A DNA stretch of 64,000 nucleotides, from NCBI GenBank assembly GCA_900078775.1, contig LT549889.1, positions 1 through 64,000 on the forward strand. Direction: 5' to 3'. Shown one piece after another: positions 38,050-46,557 of this stretch. The notes beneath the pieces were generated by a model. That model made no database searches and was not told where the DNA came from. It saw only the letters and a list, made by a program, of their open reading frames with translations. The position numbers were made by a program, and so were the translations under genes. How positions within the stretch are numbered: position 1 is the stretch's first letter; each line of letters opens with the position of its first letter. This DNA is from Mycolicibacterium aurum (GTDB taxonomy: Bacteria; Actinomycetota; Actinomycetes; Mycobacteriales; Mycobacteriaceae).

Positions 38050-40401
38050 ATGACCGCAGAATTCCAGGGCAAGATCGCCACCGACATCCGAGACTCGGAA
38101 CCGGACTGGACGCCGTACGCGGCGCCCACCGCACCCGAGGGTGCGCCCAATGTGCTGTACCTCGTCTGGGATGACATCGGCATCGCGACCTGGGACTGCT
38201 TCGGCGGGCTCGTGCAGATGCCGGCCATGAGCCGGATCGCGGAAAAGGGTGTGCGGCTGTCGCAGTTCCACACCACCGCGCTGTGCTCGCCGACCCGGGC
38301 CGCGCTGCTGACCGGCCGCAACCCGACCACCGTCGGGATGGCCACCATCGAGGAGTTCACCGACGGATTCCCGAACTGCAATGGGCGCATCCCGTACGAG
38401 ACGGCGCTGCTGTCGGAGGTGCTGGCGGAGCGCGGCTACAACACCTACTGCCTGGGCAAGTGGCACCTGACGCCGCTGGAGGAGTCCAATCTGGCGGCCA
38501 CCAGACGGCACTGGCCGCTCGGGCGCGGTTTCGAACGGTTCTACGGATTCCTCGGCGGCGAGACCGACCAGTGGTACCCGGACCTGGTGTCGGACAACCA
38601 CCCGACGGTGCCGCCGGGCACCCCGGAGGACGGGTACCACCTGTCGAGGGACCTGGCGGACAAGACGATCGAGTTCATCAAGGACTCTAAGGCGATCGCC
38701 CCGGACAAGCCGTGGTTCTCCTACCTGTGCCCGGGTGCCGGGCACGCGCCGCACCACGTGTTCAAGGAATGGGCCGACAGGTACGCGGGCACGTTCGACA
38801 TGGGTTACGAGCGTTACCGCGAGATCGTGCTGGAGAACCAGAAGCGGATGGGCCTGGTGCCCGCCGACACCGAACTGTCCCCGATGAACCCCTACGCCGA
38901 CGCCACCGGACCCAACGGCGAACCCTGGCCGGCCCAGGACACCGTGCGGCCCTGGGACAGCCTGGACGAGGACGAGAAGAAGCTGTTCTGCCGGATGGCC
39001 GAGGTGTTCGCCGGGTTCCTGTCCTACACCGACGCCCAGATCGGCCGGGTGCTGGACTACCTGGACCAGACCGGCCAACTCGACAACACCATCGTGGTGG
39101 TCATCTCCGACAACGGCGCCAGCGGTGAGGGCGGCCCGAACGGGTCGGTCAACGAGTCCAAGTTCTTCAACGGCTACATCGACACCGTGGAGGAGAGCCT
39201 GCGGTTCCTCGACGTGCTCGGTGGCCCGCAGACGTTCAACCACTACCCGATCGGGTGGGCGATGGCGTTCAATACGCCGTACAAGTTGTTCAAGCGCTAC
39301 GCCTCGCACGAGGGCGGCATCGCCGACAGTGCCATCGTCTCCTGGCCCAAGGGGATCGACGCGCACGGTGAGATCCGGGACAACTACGTCAACGTCTGCG
39401 ACATCACCCCGACGGTGTACGAGCTGCTCGGTGTCACCCCACCCGCGGAGGTGCGCGGGATCGCGCAGAAACCCATGGACGGCACCAGCTTCGCCGGCAC
39501 CCTCAAGGATTCGAACGTCAAGTCCGACAAGGAAACCCAGTTCTACACGATGCTGGGAACCCGGGGCATCTGGCACGACGGCTGGTTCGCCAACACCGTG
39601 CACGCGGCCAGCCCGGCCGGCTGGGGTCACTTCGACGACGACCGCTGGGAGCTCTTCCACATCGAGTCCGACCGCAGCCAGCGCCACGATCTGGCGGCCG
39701 AGCACCCGGAGAAACTGGAGGAGCTCAAGGCGCTGTGGTTCGCCGAGGCCGACAAGTACAACGGGCTGCCGCTGGGTGACCTGAACATCCTGGAGACGCT
39801 GGGCCGCTGGCGGCCCTATCTGTCCGGTGAGCGCACCAGCTACGTCTACTACCCGGACAACTCCGAGGTGGTCAGCGGTGCGGCCCCGGAGATTCGCGGC
39901 CGGTCCTTCTCGGTGTTCGTGGAGGTGAACGTCGAGGCGATCGGTGCCGAGGGAGTGCTCTTCAAGCACGGCGGCGGGCACGGCGGGCATGCGCTGTTCG
40001 TCCAGGACGGCCGGTTGCACTACGTCTACAACTTCATGGGGGAGGACGAGCAGGCGGTGTCCTCAACCGACGCGGTGCCGCTGGGCAGCCACATCCTCGG
40101 CGTGCGCTACGAACGCACCGGCACCGTCGAGAACAGCCACACCCCGCTCGGGGACGTGTCGATCTACGTCGACGACACCGTGGTCGGGACGCGCACCGGG
40201 GTGCGCGCCCATCCGGGCAGCTTCGGCCTGGCCGGGGCCGGGATCAAGGTGGGCAGCAACCCGGGCCAGGCGGTGTGCAGCGCATACCGGGCGCCCTACC
40301 CGTTCACCGGTGGGACAATCGCGCAAGGGGTGATCGACATCTCCGGCGCGCCCTACCTCGATGTGGAGCGCGACCTGGCACGGGCGTTCGCGAAGGACTG
40401 A
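38050..40401 (+). CDS. atsA: Arylsulfatase
   Basis: A 783-residue type I sulfatase equivalent to Rv0711. The active-site signature C79-S-P-T-R83 lies in ALCSPTRAALLTGR, where cysteine 79 becomes formylglycine. Metal ligands include DDIG near residue 41 and the late ISDNGASGEGG. The C-terminal 200 residues form a beta-rich extension. ATG 38050 follows GGAGGT. The activating enzyme is encoded two genes downstream in the same overlapping operon. Sulfate ester hydrolysis, from host or environmental substrates or from its own sulfolipids, is the known activity class. Confidence 0.94.
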   Translation: MTAEFQGKIATDIRDSEPDWTPYAAPTAPEGAPNVLYLVWDDIGIATWDCFGGLVQMPAMSRIAEKGVRLSQFHTTALCSPTRAALLTGRNPTTVGMATIEEFTDGFPNCNGRIPYETALLSEVLAERGYNTYCLGKWHLTPLEESNLAATRRHWPLGRGFERFYGFLGGETDQWYPDLVSDNHPTVPPGTPEDGYHLSRDLADKTIEFIKDSKAIAPDKPWFSYLCPGAGHAPHHVFKEWADRYAGTFDMGYERYREIVLENQKRMGLVPADTELSPMNPYADATGPNGEPWPAQDTVRPWDSLDEDEKKLFCRMAEVFAGFLSYTDAQIGRVLDYLDQTGQLDNTIVVVISDNGASGEGGPNGSVNESKFFNGYIDTVEESLRFLDVLGGPQTFNHYPIGWAMAFNTPYKLFKRYASHEGGIADSAIVSWPKGIDAHGEIRDNYVNVCDITPTVYELLGVTPPAEVRGIAQKPMDGTSFAGTLKDSNVKSDKETQFYTMLGTRGIWHDGWFANTVHAASPAGWGHFDDDRWELFHIESDRSQRHDLAAEHPEKLEELKALWFAEADKYNGLPLGDLNILETLGRWRPYLSGERTSYVYYPDNSEVVSGAAPEIRGRSFSVFVEVNVEAIGAEGVLFKHGGGHGGHALFVQDGRLHYVYNFMGEDEQAVSSTDAVPLGSHILGVRYERTGTVENSHTPLGDVSIYVDDTVVGTRTGVRAHPGSFGLAGAGIKVGSNPGQAVCSAYRAPYPFTGGTIAQGVIDISGAPYLDVERDLARAFAKD

Positions 40402-41075
40402 TGGCGGGTTATCGAACGGCGGCGGCCGTGGCGACGGTGCTGGCCGCGGTGCTGCTGGGTGGGTGTACCCGGACCAGCGACGGGACGCCGGTCGCCGCGG
40501 GCGCCGGTGCGGCGACCGAACCCGGCGCCACCTCCGGCCATCCCGACTTCGGGGTGCTGCCCAGCACCGGCAACGCCCCGGCTCCGGCCGGCACGATCAC
40601 CTGCGCACCCGAGCGGCGCCCGACGATCGGCCTGGTCGCCAAGGTCGCCGACCCGGGTGCCCCGGTCGTCACCGTCGCGGTCCCGGACGGTTGGGGGATG
40701 CAGGGCGGGTCCGGTGACGTCGGGGCCCAGTTGAAGGGCCCGGACGACATGTCGGCGGTGGTGCGGATCGTGGCCACCGGCCCCGACCCGCAGCAGTCCT
40801 TCGCCGAGTACGCAGACGAACTGACGGCCGGGTCCGGGGTGAGCGCACTGAGCGTGCTGCCCGCCGAACTGTGCGATTACAGCGGGCAGAAACTGCTCGG
40901 CACGCTCGCCGACGGCGCGCAACCGGCCACCGAATTCGTCGACCGTATCGTGCACGTGCGGACCCGCGGCGGTGACTACCTGATCGCCGTGCATGCCGAG
41001 GCGCCCGCCGGATCGTCCGACTTCGATTCTGCTGCAACCCAATTGACCGAGGACTTTGAGGTGAAGATGCCGTGA
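40401..41075 (+). CDS. Predicted lipoprotein between atsA and the formylglycine enzyme
   Basis: A 224-residue protein with an N-terminal signal and lipobox LLGGC (cysteine 22). A Gly/Ala/Pro-rich linker leads to a compact domain (PTIGLVAKVADPGAPVVTVAVPDGW, in parts, and VRTRGGDYLIAVHAEAP) like mycobacterial LpqN/LpqT-type lipoproteins. It overlaps the atsA stop by one base (TGATG) and the next gene by four (GTGA). The strict coupling suggests service to the sulfatase, such as export or anchoring, but its function is not known. Confidence 0.78.
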   Translation: MAGYRTAAAVATVLAAVLLGGCTRTSDGTPVAAGAGAATEPGATSGHPDFGVLPSTGNAPAPAGTITCAPERRPTIGLVAKVADPGAPVVTVAVPDGWGMQGGSGDVGAQLKGPDDMSAVVRIVATGPDPQQSFAEYADELTAGSGVSALSVLPAELCDYSGQKLLGTLADGAQPATEFVDRIVHVRTRGGDYLIAVHAEAPAGSSDFDSAATQLTEDFEVKMP

Positions 41076-41929
41076 CGGTCACCGAACTGGTGCACCTTCC
41101 CGGTGGTGACTTCAGCATGGGGTCGACCCGCTTCTACCCCGAAGAGGCCCCGGTGCGCACCGTGACCGTCGGGGCCTTCGCCATCGAGCGCCACCCGGTC
41201 ACCGCCGCCCAGTACGCGGTCTTCGTCGCCGACACCGGGTATGTCACCGTCGCCGAACGCCCGATGGACCCACGGCAGTTTCCCGGGGTGCCCGTGCCGG
41301 ACCTACAGCCCGGGGCCATGGTGTTCCGGGCGAGTGCGGGCCCGGTGGACCTGCGGGACTGGCGGCAGTGGTGGGACTGGGCGCCCGGGGCCAGCTGGCG
41401 CCACCCGTTCGGGCCGGACAGTGCGGCCGCACCCGATCACCCGGTGGTGCAGGTGGCCTACGCCGACGCACTAGCCTACGCGCAGTGGGCGGGCCGGCGG
41501 CTGCCCACCGAGGCGGAGTGGGAGTACGCGGCCCGCGCCGGTGCGGAGTCCACCTACGCCTGGGGTGAGCAGGTCGCGCCGGCCGGGGAGTTGATGGCCA
41601 ACACCTGGCAGGGCGCCTTTCCGTACCGCAACGACGGGGCGCGGGGCTGGGTCGGCACCTCCCCGGTCGGGACGTTCCCGGCCAATGCGTTCGGCCTGGT
41701 GGACATGATCGGCAACGTCTGGGAGTGGACGTCCAGCGAGTTCACCGGGAAGGTCCGTAACCCGTGCTGCCTGCCCGCCGACGACCCGAGCGTCAGCCAG
41801 GCGCTCAAGGGCGGCTCGCACCTGTGCGCCCCGGAGTACTGTCACCGGTACCGCCCGGCCGCGCGGTCCCCGCAGTCGCGGGACACCGCCACCACCCACA
41901 TCGGGTTCCGCTGCGCCGCCGACCTGTGA
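41072..41929 (+). CDS. Formylglycine-generating enzyme (sulfatase maturase)
   Basis: A 285-residue FGE/SUMF1-type copper oxidase that converts the sulfatase active-site cysteine to formylglycine, equivalent to Rv0712. Landmarks are the N-terminal GGDFSMGSTRFYPEEAPVRTV (in parts), RLPTEAEWEYAARAG, NVWEWTSSEF and GGSHLCAPEYCHRYRPAAR with the copper-binding cysteines 252 and 257. GTG 41072 overlaps the lipoprotein stop. atsA, the lipoprotein gene and this gene form a self-contained sulfatase plus activator unit placed between rpsQ and rplN. Confidence 0.94.
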   Translation: MTVTELVHLPGGDFSMGSTRFYPEEAPVRTVTVGAFAIERHPVTAAQYAVFVADTGYVTVAERPMDPRQFPGVPVPDLQPGAMVFRASAGPVDLRDWRQWWDWAPGASWRHPFGPDSAAAPDHPVVQVAYADALAYAQWAGRRLPTEAEWEYAARAGAESTYAWGEQVAPAGELMANTWQGAFPYRNDGARGWVGTSPVGTFPANAFGLVDMIGNVWEWTSSEFTGKVRNPCCLPADDPSVSQALKGGSHLCAPEYCHRYRPAARSPQSRDTATTHIGFRCAADL

Positions 41930-41961
41930 GAACCCCCGCCGGTGGGTGAAACCGCAGCAAT

Positions 41962-41990
41962 TTGGCGCATTGCAGCTCGTCACCTAGACT
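41962..41990 (+). promoter_or_regulatory. Promoter of the spc (rplN) operon
   Basis: TTGGCG (41962-41967), a 17-bp spacer and TAGACT (41985-41990), followed by TGCA and GGGTTGCCT. The arrangement repeats that of the S10 operon promoter. It explains how rplN-rplO are expressed although 11 kb of unrelated genes separates them from rpsQ. Confidence 0.65.
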
Positions 41991-41996
41991 TGCAGG

Positions 41997-42117
41997 GTTG
42001 CCTGGGGCAGACCTCGGTTCTCTTCATGTGAGAAAACCCTGCGTGCTCTCGGGGCAACAAGACCGCGCACGTCAGGTCGGTATCTGCCGTGCACACAAAA
42101 CCAGGTCAGGAGATCGA
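41997..42117 (+). other. Leader of the spc operon
   Basis: About 120 bp without a gene between the promoter and rplN. GTTGCC at its start can pair with GGCAAC near 42054-42059, closing a large stem. A smaller stem, GGTT-CTC/GAG-AA-AACC, lies within it. This may be an autoregulatory r-protein leader; no known consensus is recognised. Confidence 0.4.
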
Positions 42118-42486
42118 GTGATTCAGCAGGAATCGCGGCTGAAGGTCGCCGACAACACGGGTGCCAAGGAGATCTTGTGCATCCGCGTTCTCGGTGGCTC
42201 GTCGCGGCGCTATGCCGGCATCGGCGACATCATCGTGGCGACCGTCAAGGAAGCCATCCCGGGCGGCAACGTCAAGCGTGGAGATGTCGTCAAGGCCGTC
42301 GTAGTGCGCACCGTCAAGGAGCGCCGTCGTGCCGATGGCAGCTACATCAAGTTCGACGAGAACGCGGCGGTCATCATCAAGGCCGACAACGACCCGCGTG
42401 GCACCCGCATCTTCGGCCCCGTGGGCCGCGAGCTGCGCGAGAAGAAGTTCATGAAGATCGTTTCGCTTGCCCCGGAGGTGTTGTAA
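42118..42486 (+). CDS. rplN: 50S ribosomal protein L14
   Basis: A 122-residue L14. [26 protein letters not shown] and the ending [19 protein letters not shown] (each in parts) are typical. GTG 42118 follows AGGAGATC. It is the first gene of the spc operon here. Confidence 0.98.
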   Translation: MIQQESRLKVADNTGAKEILCIRVLGGSSRRYAGIGDIIVATVKEAIPGGNVKRGDVVKAVVVRTVKERRRADGSYIKFDENAAVIIKADNDPRGTRIFGPVGRELREKKFMKIVSLAPEVL

Positions 42487-42804
42487 ATGAAGGTGCACAA
42501 GGGCGACACCGTGCTCGTCATCTCCGGTAAGGACAAGGGCGCCAAGGGCAAGGTCATCGAGTCCTACCCGACCCGGAACAAGGTTCTGGTCGAGGGTGTC
42601 AACCGGATCAAGAAGCACACCGCGCAGTCGCAGAACGAGCGTGGCGCCTCTTCCGGCGGCATCGTCACCCAGGAAGCGGCCATCGCCGTCTCGAACGTGA
42701 TGGTGATCGACTCCGACGGCAACCCCACCCGCATCGGCTACCGCGTCGACGAGGAGACCGGCAAGAAGGTTCGGGTCTCCAAGCGCAACGGCAAGGACAT
42801 CTGA
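42487..42804 (+). CDS. rplX: 50S ribosomal protein L24
   Basis: A 105-residue L24 with the KOW motif ([20 protein letters not shown]) at the start and the conserved [14 protein letters not shown]. It follows rplN directly, with no intervening base. Confidence 0.98.
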   Translation: MKVHKGDTVLVISGKDKGAKGKVIESYPTRNKVLVEGVNRIKKHTAQSQNERGASSGGIVTQEAAIAVSNVMVIDSDGNPTRIGYRVDEETGKKVRVSKRNGKDI

Positions 42805-42806
42805 GA

Positions 42807-43379
42807 ATGACCACTGTAGAGAACGCCGCCAAGGTGCAGCCGCGGCTCAAGCAGCGCTACCGCGAGGAAATCAAGGACGCGCTCAACAAAGAGTTCAACT
42901 ACGCCAACGTGATGCAGATCCCGGGCGTGGTGAAGGTCGTCGTGAACATGGGTGTCGGTGACGCCGCCCGCGACGCGAAGCTGATCAACGGCGCGGTCAA
43001 CGACCTGGCCCTGATCACCGGCCAGAAGCCCGAGATCCGCAAGGCTCGCAAGTCCATCGCGCAGTTCAAGCTGCGCGAGGGCATGCCGATCGGCGCCCGC
43101 GTGACGCTGCGCGGCGACCGCATGTGGGAGTTCCTGGACCGTCTGGTCTCCATCGCCCTCCCGCGTATCCGTGACTTCCGCGGCCTGAGCCCGAAGCAGT
43201 TCGACGGCAGCGGCAACTACACCTTCGGGCTCTCCGAGCAGTCGGTGTTCCACGAGATCGACGTGGATTCCATCGATCGCCCCCGCGGCATGGACATCAC
43301 CGTCGTCACCACGGCGACCAACGACGACGAAGGACGAGTGCTGCTGCGGGCCCTCGGCTTTCCGTTCAAGGAGAACTGA
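42807..43379 (+). CDS. rplE: 50S ribosomal protein L5
   Basis: A 190-residue L5 that binds 5S r[26 protein letters not shown] and the [22 protein letters not shown] region (in parts) identify it. It lies two bases after rplX. Confidence 0.98.
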   Translation: MTTVENAAKVQPRLKQRYREEIKDALNKEFNYANVMQIPGVVKVVVNMGVGDAARDAKLINGAVNDLALITGQKPEIRKARKSIAQFKLREGMPIGARVTLRGDRMWEFLDRLVSIALPRIRDFRGLSPKQFDGSGNYTFGLSEQSVFHEIDVDSIDRPRGMDITVVTTATNDDEGRVLLRALGFPFKEN

Positions 43380-43382
43380 GCA

Positions 43383-43568
43383 ATGGCAAAGAAGGCTCTG
43401 GTCAACAAGGCCAACAAGAAGCCGAAGTTCGCGGTGCGCGGCTACACCCGGTGCAACCGGTGCGGCCGTCCGCACTCGGTGTTCCGCAAGTTCGGCCTGT
43501 GCCGGATCTGCCTGCGCGAAATGGCGCACGCGGGCGAACTGCCCGGTGTCCAGAAGTCCAGCTGGTAA
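43383..43568 (+). CDS. rpsN: 30S ribosomal protein S14, zinc-binding type
   Basis: A 61-residue S14 of the C+ type, with two CxxC pairs (CNRCGRPH and CRICLREM) forming a zinc ribbon. Mycobacteria usually also carry a longer zinc-free copy elsewhere for zinc starvation. The short form and its place in the spc operon show this is the housekeeping one, also called rpsZ. Confidence 0.97.
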   Translation: MAKKALVNKANKKPKFAVRGYTRCNRCGRPHSVFRKFGLCRICLREMAHAGELPGVQKSSW

Positions 43569-43637
43569 CCAGCATTCATTACTGATTAACACGGTAGGCC
43601 CGAAGGGAACCGCCGCGAGGAAGGTGAACCGGCTGTC

Positions 43638-44036
43638 ATGACGATGACCGATCCCATCGCAGACTTCTTGACTCGTCTGCGTAACGCCAATTCGGCGTAT
43701 CACGACGAGGTGACTCTGCCGCACTCGAAGATCAAGGCGAACATCGCCGAGATCCTCAAGGAGCAGGGCTACATCTCCGATTACCGCACCGAGGATGCCC
43801 GCGTGGGCAAGTCCCTCGTGGTGCAGCTGAAGTACGGCCCCAGCCGTGAGCGCAGCATCGCCGGCCTGCGCCGGGTGAGCAAGCCCGGTCTGCGTGTCTA
43901 TGCAAAGTCCACCAATCTGCCTAAGGTGCTCGGCGGCCTGGGCGTGGCGATCATCTCCACGTCCTCGGGTCTGCTCACCGATCGCCAGGCATCTCGACAA
44001 GGCGTGGGCGGCGAAGTCCTCGCTTACGTCTGGTAG
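43638..44036 (+). CDS. rpsH: 30S ribosomal protein S8
   Basis: A 132-residue S8, a primary 16S rRNA binder. [17 protein letters not shown] opens the protein, and [26 protein letters not shown] (in parts) closes it. ATG 43638 is used, and ATG 43644 is possible. A 69-bp gap separates it from rpsN, holding only a ribosome site (GAGGAAGG). Confidence 0.98.
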   Translation: MTMTDPIADFLTRLRNANSAYHDEVTLPHSKIKANIAEILKEQGYISDYRTEDARVGKSLVVQLKYGPSRERSIAGLRRVSKPGLRVYAKSTNLPKVLGGLGVAIISTSSGLLTDRQASRQGVGGEVLAYVW

Positions 44037-44048
44037 GGGAACAAAAAC

Positions 44049-44588
44049 ATGTCGCGTATTGGAAAGCAGCCGGTCCTGGTTCCTGCCGGGGTCGATGTGA
44101 CCATCAGTGGTCAGAACGTTTCGGTCAAGGGCCCCAAGGGGACCCTGGCCCTGGATATCGCCGAGCCGATCGAGGTCTCGCGCAACGACGAAGGCGCCAT
44201 CGTGGTGGCCCGGCCCGACGACGAGCGGCGCAGCCGTTCGCTGCACGGGCTGACCCGCACCCTGGTGGCCAACCTGGTCACCGGCGTGACCGAGGGCTAC
44301 GTCCGGAAGATGGAGATCTACGGCGTCGGTTACCGCGTGCAGCTCAAGGGTTCCGACCTGGAGTTCGCACTCGGCTACAGCCACCCGGTCCTCATCGAAG
44401 CGCCCGAGGGCATCACTTTCACGGTGGAGACACCCACGAAGTTCTCCATCTCGGGCATCGACAAGCAGAAGGTCGGCCAGATCGCCGCGGTGATCCGTCG
44501 TCTGCGCCGCCCCGACCCGTACAAGGGCAAGGGCGTGCGTTACGAGGGTGAGCAGATCCGCCGCAAGGTCGGAAAGACAGGTAAGTAA
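44049..44588 (+). CDS. rplF: 50S ribosomal protein L6
   Basis: A 179-residue L6 with [16 protein letters not shown] at the start and the C-terminal [21 protein letters not shown] (in parts), the family signature. It follows rpsH after 12 bp. Confidence 0.98.
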   Translation: MSRIGKQPVLVPAGVDVTISGQNVSVKGPKGTLALDIAEPIEVSRNDEGAIVVARPDDERRSRSLHGLTRTLVANLVTGVTEGYVRKMEIYGVGYRVQLKGSDLEFALGYSHPVLIEAPEGITFTVETPTKFSISGIDKQKVGQIAAVIRRLRRPDPYKGKGVRYEGEQIRRKVGKTGK

Positions 44589-44590
44589 CG

Positions 44591-45004
44591 ATGGCTACCA
44601 CGAAAACTGACAGTGCAGCCGCGAAGAGGCTCCCGGTGGGGCAGAACATCTCGGAGACCCGGCGCAACGCGCGTCTGCGTCGGCACGCCCGGCTGCGCAA
44701 GAAGGTCGAAGGCACCGCGGACGCCCCGCGTCTGATGGTCAACCGCTCGTCGCGGCACATCCACGTCCAGCTGATCGACGATCTCGCCGGCGTCACCGTC
44801 GCCGCGGCCTCGTCCATCGAGCCCGACGTGCGTGCGGTCGAGGGTGACAAGAAGGCGCAGAGCGTGCGCGTCGGTCAGCTGATCGCCGAGCGCGCCAAGG
44901 CTGCCGGCGTCGAGACGGTCGTGTTCGACCGTGGCGGCTACACCTACGGTGGCCGGATCGCCGCGCTGGCGGATGCCGCGCGTGAAGGCGGGCTGAAATT
45001 CTGA
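44591..45004 (+). CDS. rplR: 50S ribosomal protein L18
   Basis: A 137-residue L18, a 5S rRNA binder. The core [18 protein letters not shown] and [30 protein letters not shown] (in parts) is normal. The first 20 residues (Thr/Lys/Ala-rich) are an extension relative to many bacteria. ATG 44591 follows the rplF stop by two bases. Confidence 0.97.
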   Translation: MATTKTDSAAAKRLPVGQNISETRRNARLRRHARLRKKVEGTADAPRLMVNRSSRHIHVQLIDDLAGVTVAAASSIEPDVRAVEGDKKAQSVRVGQLIAERAKAAGVETVVFDRGGYTYGGRIAALADAAREGGLKF

Positions 45005-45026
45005 TGACTGTTAACGAGAGGACTGC

Positions 45027-45698
45027 ATGATGGCCGAGCAGGCTGGCGCCGGTTCGGCGCAGGACAATCGCGGTGGCCGTGACGATCGGGGCGGCCGCGG
45101 CCGTCGCGACGATCGCGGTGGCCGGGGCCGCGGCGATGACCGCGGTGACAAGAGCAACTACATCGAGCGCGTCGTCACCATCAACCGCGTCTCCAAGGTG
45201 GTCAAGGGTGGTCGGCGCTTCAGCTTCACCGCCCTGGTCATCGTCGGTGACGGCAACGGCATGGTCGGCGTCGGCTACGGCAAGGCCAAGGAAGTTCCGG
45301 CCGCCATCGCCAAGGGCGTCGAGGAGGCCCGCAAGGGCTTCTTCCGGGTGCCGCTGATCGGCGGGACCATCGTCCACCCGGTGCAGGGTGAGGCGGCGGC
45401 CGGTGTCGTGATGCTGCGTCCGGCCAGCCCGGGTACCGGTGTGATCGCCGGTGGTGCCTGCCGTGCCGTGCTGGAGTGCGCCGGGGTGCACGACATCCTG
45501 GCCAAGTCGCTGGGCAGCGACAACGCGATCAACGTGGTGCACGCCACCGTTGCCGCGTTGAAGCAGATCCAGCGTCCCGAAGAGGTGGCGGCCCGTCGCG
45601 GCCTGACCATCGAGGATGTGGCGCCGGCCGGCATGCTCCGGGCGCGTCGCGAGAGCGAGGCGCTGGCCGCCAGTGCCGCGCGTGAGGGGTCGGCATAA
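45027..45698 (+). CDS. rpsE: 30S ribosomal protein S5
   Basis: A 223-residue S5. A long Gly/Arg/Asp-rich N-terminal extension (residues 10-40, with repeated DDRGGRG-like units) precedes the core [22 protein letters not shown] and [17 protein letters not shown] (in parts). Two ATGs lie in a row at 45027 and 45030 behind GAGAGGA. The extension is known in mycobacteria. It is a spectinomycin-resistance locus in other bacteria. Confidence 0.97.
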   Translation: MMAEQAGAGSAQDNRGGRDDRGGRGRRDDRGGRGRGDDRGDKSNYIERVVTINRVSKVVKGGRRFSFTALVIVGDGNGMVGVGYGKAKEVPAAIAKGVEEARKGFFRVPLIGGTIVHPVQGEAAAGVVMLRPASPGTGVIAGGACRAVLECAGVHDILAKSLGSDNAINVVHATVAALKQIQRPEEVAARRGLTIEDVAPAGMLRARRESEALAASAAREGSA

Positions 45699-45701
45699 GT
45701 C

Positions 45702-45881
45702 ATGGCTGAACTGAAGATCACCCAGGTGCGCGGAACCATCGGCGCACGCTGGAAGCAGCGCGAAAGCCTGCGGACGCTGGGCCTGCGGAAGATCCGCCAG
45801 TCCGTCGTCCGTGAGGACAACGCTCAGACCAGGGGTCTGATCAAGACCGTGCACCACCTCGTCACGGTCGAGGAGGTCTAG
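45702..45881 (+). CDS. rpmD: 50S ribosomal protein L30
   Basis: A 59-residue L30 found between rpsE and rplO. It begins [10 protein letters not shown], contains [20 protein letters not shown] and ends [11 protein letters not shown], all standard for L30. It lies three bases after rpsE and four before rplO. Confidence 0.97.
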   Translation: MAELKITQVRGTIGARWKQRESLRTLGLRKIRQSVVREDNAQTRGLIKTVHHLVTVEEV

Positions 45882-45885
45882 GAAT

Positions 45886-46329
45886 ATGAGTGTCATCAAG
45901 CTTCACGATCTGAAGCCGGCCCCCGGGTCGAAGACCAAGCGGACCCGCGTCGGTCGCGGCGAGGGCTCCAAGGGTAAGACCGCCGGTCGCGGCACCAAGG
46001 GCACCAAGGCCCGCAAGAACGTCCCGTCGACGTTCGAGGGTGGCCAGATGCCGATCCACATGCGGCTGCCGAAGCTCAAGGGCTTCAAGAACCGCTTCCG
46101 CACCGAGTACCAGGTGGTCAACGTCGGCGATATCGCCAAGGCGTTCCCGCAGGGTGGCACCGTCGGTGTCGAGGATCTGGTCGGCAAGGGCCTGGTTCGC
46201 AAGAACACCCTGGTGAAGGTTCTCGGCGACGGCAAGCTGGCCGTCAAGGTGGACGTCACCGCCAACAAGTTCAGCGGCAGCGCCCGCGAAGCCATCACCG
46301 CCGCCGGCGGTTCGGCCACCGAACTGTAA
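45886..46329 (+). CDS. rplO: 50S ribosomal protein L15
   Basis: A 147-residue L15. [30 protein letters not shown] (in parts) and [18 protein letters not shown] are diagnostic. It is the last gene of the operon and is followed 15 bp later by a canonical terminator. Confidence 0.98.
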   Translation: MSVIKLHDLKPAPGSKTKRTRVGRGEGSKGKTAGRGTKGTKARKNVPSTFEGGQMPIHMRLPKLKGFKNRFRTEYQVVNVGDIAKAFPQGGTVGVEDLVGKGLVRKNTLVKVLGDGKLAVKVDVTANKFSGSAREAITAAGGSATEL

Positions 46330-46344
46330 AGCGCACTACGTCAG

Positions 46345-46372
46345 AAGGCCCCTGCTCCGGCAGGGGCCTTTT
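46345..46372 (+). terminator. Rho-independent terminator of the spc operon
   Basis: AAGGCCCCTG-CTCCGG-CAGGGGCCTT is a perfect 10-bp stem with a six-base loop, followed by TT and GCGTTG. It begins 15 bp after the rplO stop. Confidence 0.9.
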
Positions 46373-46391
46373 GCGTTGTCCGGTATCTCGT

Positions 46392-46447
46392 CGAGCGTGA
46401 ATCGTCTGCGGGATATCGGCCGGATCCGCGCAGACGATTCACGCTCG
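46392..46447. repeat. Inverted repeat with 19-bp perfect arms upstream of sppA
   Basis: CGAGCGTGAATCGTCTGCG (46392-46410) and its exact complement (46429-46447) flank an 18-bp centre that can extend the stem by GGA/TCC. It lies between the rplO terminator and sppA (110 bp before its start). It is too long for a simple operator and lacks a T-run. It may be a dispersed palindromic element or an attenuator. Confidence 0.8.
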
Positions 46448-46557
46448 GCGATCAGAGGTCCTGACCCGCGCCGGCACCGGCCGAAATCCAGGCAACCGCC
46501 GCGCGGTTTCACAATCGGCGAAAATGGCGGGCCGACCTGCGCCGGTAGGCTCGGAAC

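Noticed and set aside
37984..40020. Long minus-strand open frame opposite atsA
   Set aside because: Same GC-driven antisense artefact. atsA is strongly supported by its sulfatase motifs.
43625..43660. TGAACC before rpsH as a SigL promoter
   Set aside because: No matching -10 element, and it lies inside a continuous ribosomal operon.
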